Below, one piece after another: positions 12,081-24,596 of a DNA stretch of 64,000 nt. The number at the start of each line of letters is the position of its first letter. The first letter of the stretch is position 1. The stretch is taken from the NCBI GenBank assembly GCA_019614645.1, contig JABWDB010000004.1, forward strand, positions 9,610,001 through 9,674,000. The letters run 5' to 3'. Source of the DNA: Stratiolaelaps scimitus. Lineage: Eukaryota; Arthropoda; Arachnida; Mesostigmata; Laelapidae. A model generated the notes under the pieces. It had not been told where the DNA came from. It made no database searches and worked only from the letters and a program-made list of their open reading frames with translations. Position numbers and translations under genes: made by a program.

Positions 12081-13017
12081 TTCTGACATTGAAATTACAA
12101 CAGTTTTCCCGCTGTTAATTGCTAATTGCACACCCTAGTATACAGTTGATTGTATCATCAACAATTAGATATTGCCTATGTCAGCTGCTAATACCTGTAG
12201 CTTCTCGTATGTATATCTCCTCATGGGCTTCATATGTCGTCCTTATGGCAATGTCGTCTTTTTTACATTTCTATTAATTAAGCATCCTTATGCTCGTAAA
12301 TACTCATCAGATGTCTATCACTGGGCGGGTGCTTACGAGTACAGCACTAGAGTTACGTGCTACTTGCTATTAGTATGAAGTGTTGCTGACGCAACCTCGG
12401 TCGCTCCTCGATGACGGGAGATCACTTTGTACAATGGTCCATTCAATTCGGCAGAGCGCTATCGGGGAACTGGCGCGTTCGTCACACAGTACATATTGCT
12501 GCTTTGTCCCTGACTGATTGATTTATTGATTGCTTGACCTCGCTGCATGTCACCATGTTGTATTATAATAACCAGCAGCAACAAGGCTTTGTTGCCGACG
12601 CTGCTCTCACTGTTGCTGGTGAAGCCGCCTCCACTTGGCACGAACGTACCGCATATTCGGCATGTCGTCGCTCATAAAATCTCCTTCGAGATCGATCGAT
12701 GAAACGGGCCGCTGTATTTTCTCATATCATATCCAATATTTCCCTTCTTGAAATTACCTCGTGAAGACGCTTGCCGCGCCCCCGATGCGTCCGTCGTCCG
12801 TTACAACGAAGCATACAGCCGACCGACCGAGCTGAGGAACGATGAAGAGCAAGCGCGTAACGGGTGCGTGACGAATGGATAACTTTCCAATTGGCTTTAC
12901 CGAAGAACACGAAACAGTATGAAAGGAGCAAATACTCGAAACATGGAAGTAGTCGCGGACCCCGCAGAAGCAAAAGCGGGAATCGACGGAATGGGGGTGT
13001 CCCGTGGGGAGGGGGTC

Positions 13018-13080
13018 CCCTGGATGGTCTAGTGGTGAGCGTCTTGGACTGCTAGACCGGAGGGACGTGTGTATTGGGGG
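13018..13080 (+). repeat. Possible tRNA-like (SINE head) sequence
   Basis: It contains TGGTCTAGTGGTGAGCG, an excellent polymerase III A-box context of the kind in tRNA-Glu or tRNA-Asp, followed by a short stem-like segment. The expected B box is only weakly represented (GTGTATTGGGG). It may be a degraded SINE head or a tRNA pseudogene. Confidence 0.35.
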
Positions 13081-15178
13081 TGTTGTGGGGAGCTTTTGGG
13101 GATGGAGCTATATGAGCGAGGCCATGTCCGTGTGACGCTCGTCTGTCTGAACAGGTACATACAGCACTGTTTCGTTTCATACAGGCCCATACGTGAAATA
13201 GACCTGTAAGAATTCGTATGTAGTGGTAGTGTGGAGGTGTGGCCTGGGGGTGGTGATGGCCCCGGCCCGGGGGTAGCCGGTGGGGCGTCGATCGGCGAAT
13301 ACAACTCAGATCTGGCCTCAACTCACTCCTGCCTCCTTCTTCATCCTTTCCTGTTTCCGTTGCACGCAGACCACGTTGGACGACGGACGACGTGCATTGA
13401 CGTCGTTCCATCCTGCAGCGGAAGCACAGGGTCTACTATAGCCACGGAAGAAGTGCGAGAAAATGGAACGCGAACGAGAAGCTCAAGTCGGAGTTGAGAG
13501 AATTGGGATTTCGGCACGAATACGAAGGCAGAAGGTGGAAGGGGACGCCGATGGGGTAATGGACGCTGGCAGCAGCGAGAAAGAAATTGACGCCGACAGC
13601 GACGGCAAACGGCGGATTCGTGTGACACGTCGCCTGCAACGGGAACGGCAACAACCGGCGGTGCGACTGCTGCTGGCGTTGGTGTAGTGGCGGTATCAAA
13701 TAAATTGCAACCGCCACTCGACACACGACGATACGACGATCAGGTTGACGGCGAACGAAGTCATAACGTAAGGGGTAAGGAATGACCCTCCATCTAGCCG
13801 TTCTCCACCCGCGACTCATCGTATCACCAAATCGCATTATATAACCCGGACTCAACTGCTGCTGTCAAGCTCCTTGGCTTGCCAACCCTGTCCAATCATC
13901 GGGCCGTCATTCTCCCGGTCGAAACGAAAGACCCGCAAAACAGGACCCCAACATACCCCCCCTAATCTCCCATTGACTCCGTCCCCTTGGCTGGCTTCAC
14001 GAGTGTATATACCTACTTAAACCAACCCATCTACCAGGCAGATTTCGTGACTGTATAAGGGTGGGTACACATCCTTCCTTTTCGGACGATCGACCGAAAT
14101 AGCGGCCGAAAACTCGGCCGCTTCACTCCTCTTTTCTCCTTCAGTCTCCACTCTGAATGTTCTCTGAAGATTCAGCCAGATCGAAAAATCTAAGACGCAG
14201 GACATCCTCCTTTGCCCGTGTCCCGATGACGGGTAGATCTCCGTTTGGCCTCTCTCGTCCATATGCTCCGTCACTTCAATTCTGTTTATCCCCTCACTGG
14301 GCCATAGCATAGCAGGACACCGCACACGATTTCTGCTGGGCCTGACCGAAATTTCCGCTACAGGAGCAGTTATCCTGTTTGAGCCTGCACTGGCTTCCAA
14401 CCGTTGTCGACGTCGTCGTTGTCGTCATTCAAAGACGATGGAAACGATTTTCTTTGCTGTTGCCTACCTTTCCGTTTACTACCCTGAAACATGGTACTAA
14501 CGTCAGGGATGACGTCAGTCGTCGAGGCGGGAACAGGGTGGGTCTGCCGTGGACCACCGCCGCTGCTGCGGAGGCCGAATGAATAAGCCTCTGCACCCAA
14601 TGCTACTACTACTACTACTATAAACTACAAACCTACTAATACAGTAGCTAGTGGATGATTTCTGAAACCCAAGGACGCTTCAGCTTCGGCGCCACCCCGA
14701 CGCAGCACTCCGCAACCACCCCAAGACTCCTCCTCGAACTCAAGAGGGCTCTTGAGCTCAAGGGAGGAAACGGGGCCTCTCCTCCAACCACCACTGTTCC
14801 CTATATATATATATGTTTTTTGGTACGAGGATGAACTCCTGCTAGGCACTTTCCGCTCAATAGTCGGTTCCTCGGCAGTGCACGCGGAATGAACTCTTAC
14901 AGGGTAAAAGAGAGCAAACATGGGGACATCAACCTGAAGAAAGCCAAGACGTGGCGATTTTCAATTCAATTCAACCTAGCTATAATCACCTCAAAAATTT
15001 TCGATGTTTTCTAATGGTGATTTATTTCATGCGTTCAATCATAACGTATAGTGCATTCATGATTAAGTCATCGGGTTAACGGGGCACCTATCGAGACCTG
15101 AGTAAAGACAAATAAATACGATGGGGGAGCGATACTGCTGACTGGGATCATAGCGTGAAAAATTCTAGTAAGTTGGAC

Positions 15179-15211
<33 letters not shown>

Positions 15212-15392
15212 ATGAAGGCGCGATCAGGTGTCTGAAAAGTGAAAACGCTCAATTGTACCGATTGTTTCGATTATTTATGATATTTCGCATTCGTCAGAGA
15301 CAACAGCAACAATTACGGGCTGCAGGCGAGAACGGCGATAAGCGGTCGAGAGCTTGACTTAAGGGTAACTTGATTGGCAGTTGAGGACACGT

Positions 15393-15404
15393 TATATATA
15401 TATA

Positions 15405-15475
<71 letters not shown>

Positions 15476-15484
15476 ATATATATA
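15393..15484. repeat. (AT)n microsatellite, interrupted
   Basis: About 92 bases of AT dinucleotide with two TTA phase shifts placed almost symmetrically, so the whole tract is close to self-complementary. Tyr-Ile repeat frames over it are artefacts. Confidence 0.95.
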
Positions 15485-15923
15485 AGTACTGGCAAGAACG
15501 AAGTATAAAATAATAGCATAGTAAAGTATAATAAAAGTGAAACCGATATTGACAAATAATTATTCTCATTTAAATAAATAAGCACTTTCTTCTACTTAAG
15601 TTGGGTCAATTAAATTTTCATTGAGCGAAAGCCGTACCTATCTAGCCATCGTCAGGTAGGACAGCAAAAACGGAACCTCACTGCACAACAAGCGACCTCT
15701 AAGTGCTAAAAGAAGAATGTTTTATATTCCTCCGTGCCAGTCAACATAGGAGTGGGAGCATTTTCCACACACGTACGTTCCACGACCGTCTCTCCAATAA
15801 AGGAAATTGTCGTGTATGGGCGTTAGTTCTGCATTTCACTTAACATATGGGCCTGCGCTTTCCAAAAAGCGTATAGGGGAAAAAACACTCAGGTTGTCCT
15901 CGACAAGCCGCATTTATTACCCT

Positions 15924-15932
15924 ACTAAAAAA

Positions 15933-15970
<38 letters not shown>

Positions 15971-15979
15971 TTTTTTAGT
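15924..15979. repeat. Perfect 56-bp palindrome with (TA)18 core
   Basis: The left arm ACTAAAAAAG and right arm CTTTTTTAGT are exact reverse complements flanking an uninterrupted TA core, giving a perfect inverted repeat of 56 bases. A plain microsatellite would not have matching unique flanks. It may be a minimal foldback element or a repaired palindrome. No transposon termini or target duplication was recognised. Confidence 0.9.
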
Positions 15980-16135
15980 TAGAGATATAATAAGATGAGA
16001 CGCTGACGAAACCGTAGACGAATATATATATATATGAGGGACAGTGGCGCCCGGTGTGAATCGTATTTCCTGTCCCTATAGCTGCCAGGGGCAGAAAATC
16101 CCTAAAGGTATCCAGTAGAATTCGGTAATTTAAGA

Positions 16136-16507
16136 TTGGTTTGCTTCAATTCACAAATACAAGAATACTTCCAACATATCGTAGACAGTTGTGTACAACA
16201 GACAAGTGTGAACATACTTAAGTATTGTGGTTCGGTGTCTACGAGACGACGAGTAGCTTTTAAAAATAATTGTGACAAAAATTTTCTAAATATTGTAGAC
16301 ATACTCGATCGACTTACTGCCTTAGATAAGGTTCTACTTAACAAAATAGAGACTAAACAGCCGGCTATCGCTAACAAGATGTTCGATATAGTTCGAACAA
16401 ACACCAGATCAAAGCGAAACATACTACCAAAATTCATAGCTACGAAAAACTGTGCAAAGACCTATTCCCCTGGTCCATCTCGTCCACTGCATGATCGTAC
16501 AATCTGA
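16136..16507 (+). CDS. Unrecognised 123-residue open frame
   Basis: The frame starts with ATG and ends in TGA, in AT-rich surroundings where long frames are less expected by chance. The product has a plausible helical, Lys-rich middle (for example DILDRLTALDKVLLNKIE) and a basic tail. The opposite strand is also open over most of it, which weakens the case. No family, signal peptide or membrane segment was seen. It could be a transposon-derived fragment. Confidence 0.25.
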   Translation: MVCFNSQIQEYFQHIVDSCVQQTSVNILKYCGSVSTRRRVAFKNNCDKNFLNIVDILDRLTALDKVLLNKIETKQPAIANKMFDIVRTNTRSKRNILPKFIATKNCAKTYSPGPSRPLHDRTI

Positions 16508-19500
16508 AATTCGTATTATCTCCTGTTAGGGGAGATTCAATTTGCTAGTCGCTGACTTCTCTGATTCACGCAGTGTGTAATATTCCTTTGCATTAAATCG
16601 ATGTTATTATTATTTTTCGGATACCTCGATGCCTACGTAACGGTGCATCTCGAAATGTGTGATATCGACAAAGCGTTCACTTTTCGAATCTCGTCATTTT
16701 TCTGCTCATCGGCGTTATTACAGCGATTGCGTGTAGACAACAATGCCTCCCTATGTCCTTTTCGGTTCGTACTCGTTTGGCAGGGGCTACACCATCACTC
16801 TCCCGGAGAAGGAGTTGAGCGGGGGGCTTCGAAAATGAAAATCTTCCAATACAAGAGAGCGTCACTCCTCTCGAGTATCACCCCTCTCTAAGGCGTCTTA
16901 AGGAACTACCGACAAATCAGTAGCCTCTGGCCTCTAGAAGGACGCCACATTGTCAACGGGCATCGACATCGTCTGACAATTATTATAAAATGGCGCCGTA
17001 TCAACATCGACCACTTTGGATGAGGGCAAGCCGATCCCTTCTCGGGGACTTCGAGCCGTCCCGAGTTTGACGATATCTTCTGTAGCCGTCGCCGCAACCG
17101 CAGTCGCTACTCCTGCTGCTGCTGTTACTATTGCCACCTTACAACGCTCGCTGGCGGCAGACGTCAGACTGTTGCGAAGTGGGCGCTACAACAGTCTGGC
17201 CGCATTTCCGGTCTCCCCGCGGCGGCCCCATTCCCCATCCAAATACGTAACCAACACAATAGCATAGCACAATGAAGGAGGATCCACGCTATCATATTGC
17301 AAACACGCACGTGCCGTTAGCAGCAAACGCCGTAATCACAAAGTTCGTGTTTGTGTATAGTCAGATGGGGGCAGCGCGCATTAAATAGTCAGAGTATCAA
17401 TACAGTGCCATTGGAGAAAGGAAGTGAGAGAGAATACCGAGAACGATATTATCGATATTAATGATGCCCGCACCAGATATTCGCGCCGGAATTCGCGCTC
17501 ACTTGTAGTAGGAACGGGATCTTTATTATATATTTGTCGAGGAATTACGTCAATCAGCAGATTTATTCAATCGCGCAGTCTGTCTCTCACCGTCCGCGCT
17601 GACCGGCCTACAAGCCGGCAGGAAGGCAGACCGGCAACGCGTACTACGTTCTCGATAGGCTGCTCGCCTTTCCTAAGCAGGTTTAGGGACAGGCTTAGTA
17701 TATGTTCTATCCTTTCGGCCTAACCTATCATAGGAGCCGGTACGATGCGTTAGGGCGGGCATTCGGGCAATGAGACCGGTCGAGGGACTGGTGGTGTCGA
17801 CGGTCTCCGCGTTTCTATTGTGCCCAGGTGAGAGGACGGAGCTTTCACCACCGTCGCGTTCTTTTCGCCTGAGGACTCCCGCATTTTGTCCCAAACCCCG
17901 CCCTGCAACCTATGAGCACACTAGCTGCGTCTACTTTCCTCCAGCGTACGGAAACAGCCCTGTGCTTTTAACGGCACCCAGCGAATACTCTACTCGTTGT
18001 CGCGCCAACGTGGGTGGTGGTGGTACTAGCGGATGCTAACGGGGTACTCTGGGAGCGGGTATTTCCGCTTGGGAAGCATCAGAGTCACTAGGCGCCGGGG
18101 CCGCAGCAGCATCGTCGCATGCTCCACCACCCGCATGCCCGCTCGCACAGCACCTCTCTCTCTCTCGATGTATACCAGACCATACGGCCATTCCATGCCC
18201 AGGCATGCTTCTCTCTCGTTGTTGTCGTCGTCGGCACCGCGGCCTCCACCTTGCGCGCATCTCGTTGCCGCTCTGCATTTACAATGGAAAACGAATGGGA
18301 AATGAGCTGTCGGAGGAAAACACCGAAGGAGATGCGTGCTGCATCGTTGCCACACGCCAGCCATCAGCATCTGCTGCATGCCAGCAGACCTGCACAGTCT
18401 CACCATACCCATATCCATGCTCACACCCAACGGGGTGGCCCATACCCATCATTTTGCCCCGGCTCACGGCCTGAACCTTCCAGCCACCGGCGACCCGTAC
18501 AGTAGTCCCGACTATCAACCGACTCACATCACCGTCTGTTCTTCACTGCTGCTCTGGTCTGTAGTTCGTCGATCGTTCCTCCGAACCGTCGAGGACCTCG
18601 GAGTCCAGGTCCTCCTCTCGCCTGAGGGGGCATTCAAAGGCAACCGTAGACGACGGACTCGCCTTCGTACGCTCTTTCACTCTATTTCGTTGCACGCTCC
18701 TCGCGTCGACGGCGACGACGACGACAACAACAACAGCGCGACTACGGATAGCGATGCCAGCTGCTGCGTCGGCAGCATAGCTGAACGACTTCGTGCACCA
18801 AGTTGGTGAGAGACGTTCCCCCTGCCCGACGCAGCAGGCCCAATAGCAAACCTAGACGAGATCTAGCTAGCGAGAGGCCAGCCAGCAACGGCCCAATAGC
18901 AATCAACCAAAGGGGCCCTCGATTCCAACCTTATCGCTAACAAGCTATATGTATTGCTTGTGAGCGTGTGAAAGATCGACCGGCCGAGGTTCTGCAGGAC
19001 GCCGGCTGAGGCTGCTGCCAGTACGGGACAACCTATGCGTTCTGCCCCACGTTTTTCGCGTATGCTTCGACGAATCGCCATCGTCGCTCGCTTTCCTTGC
19101 CGCCTTTCTTCGCCTGCAGCCTGTGCCCCGCTCGCTTGGTTGCGTCTCTTTCCATGTTCCTTATTTCGCACGGCTTCGGCCTTCGGGCGCTTCAGGGTCT
19201 TCAAGAGCTCTTGCCCAAAGACGACCCAAGAACCGATGAACCGACCAAGGCCGAGATTTCGCCGTCGTCGCTGAGACGAAGACGACTTCAGCTGCAGCTC
19301 GGCATACGTCAGTCCTGCCTTTGCCGACTGTTCCGCTCGAAACGAAAACGGGCGGACCGGCCTCCTCCCGATCCGACGAGAGGACATTTTCTCCACATCG
19401 AGTTTACGGACAGAGGCAAGCAGTGCGCTGCGCTATCCGCTGTCGTGCCTACCAACTTTACTTCTTTTCATCCTCAACGGCGCTGTCCGTAGCTGCCCGC

Positions 19501-20114
19501 TCCATCCCCTCCGCTGTCTCCGCCACTGCTACTCTCGACGTTGTGGACCCCCACGAACAGACGGCGGACGGAACTCTCCAAATTCGACGCAGCAGTCGAA
19601 CACAAACGATGACTCGGCCGCGCCAAGTCCATCTGGGTGGAAGCACGGGGGCACACAGCCCACAGTGCGGTTTGAGCCCTTTCGAACTCTGTTTCAGTGT
19701 TACTGTTGGACGCTGCCGGGCCACTGGTGAACGTTTGCGTTCGACCACCCTCTCGCAATCGAGGGGACAGATAGTCCTGGCGGGCTCTAGGGGAGGAACT
19801 GCTCATCTGAACATTGAAGAGGTCCACGCGAGGACGAAGGCGACATGGGTGCAAGCGTGGGAGTCGCTGGGGTCGAACGGCAATAGAGGGTGCTTCGTGC
19901 GGATTCGATAATAGGCTCACAATCATTTTTTGTCACGCGCGCGGCCGTTCCGGCACTACCACCGCCCATCTCGGTTGGCTGCCGTCAGAAAGTCGCGAGG
20001 TTGAGAGGGCCGCCACGATTTGAAAACGCAAACGCAATATGCATAGACTACTACTACCACCACTATTCTATATAGTGTTGTATATTATTATAATATAAAC
20101 GGGCCATCGAGTCC
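16508..20114. other. GC-rich island region without a recognised gene
   Basis: From about 17.0 to 20.0 kb the sequence is GC-rich and carries several overlapping frames of 130-200 codons on both strands. None resembles a family I know, and their compositions (Arg, Ser, Pro rich) fit chance translation of GC-rich DNA. Such islands can mark promoters, but no TATA or initiator element could be assigned. Confidence 0.45.
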
Positions 20115-20267
20115 ATGGCCACCATGGCCAGAGTTCCGGCTATACCGGAGTCTGTTCCGCTGCCTGACGACATCCCGAGAACAAAGACTGCGGTGGCAGC
20201 AGCGGCAGCAGCATCAGTAGAAGGAGGGACAAGACAACGAAAACACTTAACTCAAGGTACCATATGA
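20115..20267 (+). CDS. Small ORF with perfect Kozak context, possible first exon
   Basis: Two in-frame ATGs occur at 20115 and 20124. The second sits in GCCACCATGG, a textbook strong initiation context. The frame runs 50 codons, including VPAIPESVPLPDDIPRTK and an alanine run. A potential donor (CAAG|GTACCA) lies at 20257, so the coding part may end at 20256 in phase 1 and continue in an exon not found. No family was recognised; the VPAIPES motif alone is not enough to assign one. Confidence 0.3.
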   Translation: MATMARVPAIPESVPLPDDIPRTKTAVAAAAAASVEGGTRQRKHLTQGTI

Positions 20268-22377
20268 TTCCCACCTATGTTATTATATACTTTTATTATA
20301 AAATACTAATATAAATAGCATATGGAGTAGATCCGCTAGATCACAACACAGTAGGGTCTGTCATGGCTTGAACAAGACAGAGTATAATATATTCATTCAC
20401 ACCGTCGCTACCAGGCTCCAGCTGTGATATGGTATCAAACGATTAGGCTTTGAAATCATTGCAAACGACCACCCTGGCAAATAGACTGAATGACTATTCC
20501 TATTTGACTCGTACATTGTTGAGTTTTTTGGGAGATGCTGAAGCCTACTAGCAGCGGTGGTTGTACTGAGAATTAATACTTCCACTGCGAACACACTACT
20601 ATTATGCAAGCTTCAAACTATCACATATACGACGTGTTGCAGAAAGAAAGCAGTCAAGGACAACTCCGCCGACTAGGTGGATCTCAGCGATTACAAACAC
20701 ACAAAAATATCATAGACAACTGTTGGAACTTACCGATGTTTTTCCCCTCAGCCCTCTGGCTTGACCCACGGAAACCCTTACTGCTCTCTTACTCTAATAT
20801 ACTTCACTTATTAGTCCGTTAACATCAGCACTCTAGGATTTGACGTAGGGCAGACGGTAATATCAATGAGATGCGCTCACAGTCTGCTACAAACGGACGG
20901 AAAGAAACCGCCGTGCTGTTCTCGCTACTGATATCCAGAATTCAACAGCATAAACGGGCAATATCAACGATTGGCGACTGTATTATGGTTTTGCCGAAAA
21001 TATAGCTAAATTCTGTGGTCCCTGTTCTGAGGGAGGACAGCTCATGCCCACCGCTGCTACTTGTATGCTTCATCATCTCCCGGAAATCTCAACCAATCCG
21101 AAGTACAGGTACAAGACGCGGCCAATACTTCCCGCGGCCAATTCGCATCGTAGCTATCACGACGAAGCACGTAGATTCAGCCACGTAGAATGTTGACCGC
21201 GATATGGAAGAGAATTAGCAAGTCCAGCAGAACGAAGGACTGTACTGCAATAGTTCTTTTAAGCTGCGTCTGTATACAACGTACTACAATGAATGCTGTT
21301 CACAACACGAGCTATCGCGAATGGAACGAATCCGACTGAAGGCACGAAACTTGTCCATATTTGACTGCGTTCGTTATCGTTATCTCTGCCCATAGCCCCT
21401 CCCCCCCGGCATAGTAACTCAGAGATTGACGGTTAAAATGACGCCCTCAACGATGTCTGAGGTTGCGTTCTGACAGTGTGAGCTCCAGCTGCCAGATTGG
21501 CTGATTGTACTATTCAGCCTGCAAAGCGCCAGCTAGGGTAGCAGCATGCATACGTCCAGATAAAAATATGAGGACTTCTCATGGAAGAACCCAACAACAA
21601 CAACAGCAGCAGGAACCTATTGGCCATTGGGGGCCTTTGCCAAATTCGGGCTTAAGAAAGCCAATCAATACGAGGGATGACAAAAAGCAGATATTCTCAA
21701 TGTGTGAGCATACACATGGCACCATATTACTCTCCTGATAGTCATCAAAACAGAGCTGCTATACAGGTTAGTTATATTTGTCCTGCACAGGTATCGCGTC
21801 TAATGGTTGCAGGCGTACCTGTCTCATTATGATACAGCCTGTGGGTAACCTGACGCCAATACGTATATCGAATGATAGCGTGCCGAACGCCTGTTTTTTA
21901 GTACTGCCCAATTGTAAATCACCGTAGGAATATAAATATTAAGCAAATGTGCACGGAGCCCGTGAACACGGCGCTGCGTAATCATCGAGGATCGGAATTC
22001 AATTAATTCGAATGTTGTTCTATCACAAACGACCGGAACGTAATGTGAACATAAACGCTACTGGTAAGTGACTCGGCATTCCAAAGAGGCCTATGCCTTC
22101 TTCTTCTTCTAGCCCGTATAGCAGACTATAGCTGGTTCGAATTTATAGAGGGTGATCATGTCGGCACGCGTACGTGAACATGTCTAGATTAACAAGCCGA
22201 TTCGCCTCTTTGCGACGGAATGGATGTGAAACCGAGAAAATTTCCTGCTGTTTCGAGCCATGACCTTCGTTAGATGCCTGAAATAGCCTAAAGCATTCGG
22301 GCATCGAACTAAAATGACCTGGGCAAAAATCAAGTGATATTTGACGATTTACGCAAACCTTGGTTAGGACTCAGCAA

Positions 22378-22465
22378 ACAGCGGCTATACTTCGCTGGCT
22401 TCGAAACCCCTACCACAACCAAGGGAAACTGTTGCCTTGCCACTCAACCACTTAACCTGCTGAGA
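22378..22465 (-). repeat. tRNA-like / SINE fragment
   Basis: On the minus strand GTTAAGTGGTTGAGTGGC resembles a polymerase III A box. About 30 bases later GGGGTTTCGAAGCC resembles a B box. The spacing is tRNA-like but no clean cloverleaf was found, so a degraded SINE head is the better reading. Confidence 0.4.
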
Positions 22466-23985
22466 GCGTACCAGAACAATCATTTATGATACCTTATGGT
22501 ATGTGCTTCTACCATGTTATCTTTGTATGCTATGACATACATATCTAACAAGCGTTATGCCCCTTTAACATGCCAGGATCAAAGTCTTATAACGTGAACA
22601 TAACATTTCTTCATAACACTTCGGTCATCGCTCTTGAAGGACAGAGTTCATCAAATTCTCATACGTAATAATTACTCCGCACCTTCTACATATATGACCC
22701 TACTGTATATGAGGCTGAGATTTGTTGGTGACCGCTCGCTTGCGAAGGAGGGCTATAATTGTTCTTGTCGAAGCTATCTTGAAGGCAGAGAAAAATCACG
22801 CTTCTTAATGCCAATTAGGCGATTTAGAGATAAAACACACAAAATGCAGCTCGCACCGACGGTGATCAATAAGTGATCAACGGATTCTTCAACGTATATT
22901 TCCACCAATCACCCATCTGTCAAGGCTCATAAAAATGTTAGCTTCAAATGCCAACATAAAAGTTGCCCTTATCCTATAATCCTATGGGATTATTAAACGG
23001 GGCATTAGGAGATTAACATTAGGAGAAATTAGGAGAGAAACTCAAGCTGGAATATCAAGCACCTGGCGTTCGTCCCCACCACCCATCTGCACGCAGAATT
23101 GAATCAGACTTCGAATTTGTCGTTGCCTCTCACTCATAGAGCCCATGAATAGATCGACCACGATAGAACAAAGAAACGCCTAGGGTAGAACCTCCTCGAA
23201 AGGTCAAACGTGTCCGTGTTGCGACAGTCTGGCAAACCGATTGGTTCGTCTGGATGTATGTACATCCCGTGGTGAAAGCCAGTTCGGCGATCAAAATCAA
23301 CTAAAAAATAATGATACTATATACATTCTTTTCTATGATACTCCAATCTATCATATAATATGTATTATATAATGCGAATAGAAGACGACGATATAGAGGC
23401 ATAGCTCGGAGACAACTGCCGCTTCGCCTTGGAGTATCTATTCTCCATTGCAACTTTGATGTCGAAGTCAGCCAGACCAGCTGATATATCAACTCAAGCA
23501 GACAGCATGTCGCCGAGATTGGTTGGACGGAGCCCATTGCTGCAATGCACCTAGCAGACGTTACCAACGAACCTTCCGTAGGTGTCAGCGCGCCGCAATC
23601 GAGAGGTCCGACGTTCTACGGGCGACCTTGATCTCCTTCGCGCGGTCCATGGAAATGAGTCCGTCTACCCAGTTGCCCCTATGTAAAACGGGACGGCTTG
23701 GCTCTTTTCCATGAAGCCCATACGCGCTGTTCAGAAGGCAGCGCTATCATACTTTGGGGGATAGAGATTTCCGAGAGGATGCTGCCCGAAACGGCGGCTG
23801 GACGAATGCGATTTCGTATGCATTCCCACAACGACGGCAAATATGTGTCACAAAGATATGCGCTCAACTGCCACCGCAACGATGGCCCTATTGATGAATA
23901 AATATCGGGATAAATTGCCTATATTTTCTCTCCCGTCATCCCTGTGCGTATATTTATACATATACGTTTAGTATCGGAGGACGTC

Positions 23986-24070
23986 AGCATTGTAAACATT
24001 GCAGTTCCTTTAATAAACCTCTGCCTTTACCTTACTATAGCGACGCGATCCCGGACCCAGTTACTTTCAC
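23986..24070 (+). repeat. Dispersed repeat, shared with 49183-49265
   Basis: GCATTGTAAA, ATTGCAGTTCCT and a following AATA/CCTTTACCTTA segment occur in the same order and orientation near 49.19 kb, with a CCAGTTA...CTTTCACAA-like end about 45 bases later. This copy has an insertion near 24042. The second copy is preceded by a B-box-like motif, so both may be SINE 3' parts. Confidence 0.55.
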
Positions 24071-24545
24071 AAATTCGTACACATTTAACGATCCAAATGT
24101 AAAAGGCACAATTATATTCCATATATTCCCGTGAAGGATAGGCGTTGTATCGTATTCGAGACGCTGTGGCGACTCCTCCTGCTGATAAATATGAGGCAAT
24201 CAATTATCAATACTGTTAGGGTCAGATCAGCGGGCAGATACTGCGGAGCCTACTTCAGGACGTTGCGTCTACGATTCAAGTTCGAGATTTGGGGATGTCC
24301 ACATACCCTGCTTCTAAGATGAAACGCGCCATGTCATACATGCAGTCATTGGCTCATATGCACGCACATCTGTGGCGAATTACAGGCAATGAACACTTGC
24401 AATCAATATGTGATAGGCGGCCAGTCAGTGTTCCACATGTGGACCAAGCGACGAACAGAACGTATTGGGGACCCGGCGGGAGCAAAGGTTAAAATGCAAG
24501 AACCTCTATCTATATCGAAGGGCACAATAAGCACATGCGGCTCAC

Positions 24546-24596
24546 GTAACCTCTCTGTCACGAGAGGTTACATCGACCGTGGCGCCCCGCCACGGT
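24546..24596. other. Two adjacent perfect hairpins
   Basis: Hairpin 1 (24546-24571) has stem GTAACCTCTC and loop TGTCAC. Hairpin 2 (24576-24596) has stem ACCGTGGCG and loop CCC. Both stems are perfect and only four bases separate them. An A-box-like TAGCGCAGTGGC follows at about 24601. The function is unknown; a structured RNA or a transposon end are both possible. Confidence 0.8.

Larger units (their letters stand above)
12081..16135. other. Intergenic or 5' intron DNA without a recognised gene
   Basis: No gene could be supported. A GC-rich block at about 13.0-14.6 kb is open on both strands at once. A (GA)n run lies at 15183-15210 and long AT tracts at 15.39-15.97 kb. If the calcineurin B ATG exon lies further right, this stretch would be intronic. 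Confidence 0.45.

Noticed and set aside
18404..18418. Minus-strand ATG followed by GTGAGA as the calcineurin B start exon
   Set aside because: The donor is good, but upstream in-frame ATGs would add residues before Met-Gly and abolish the N-myristoylation signal that the family needs.
18026..19911. Overlapping frames of 130-196 codons on both strands
   Set aside because: Several mutually exclusive frames are open at once, none with recognisable motifs. This is the pattern of stop-poor GC-rich DNA rather than genes.
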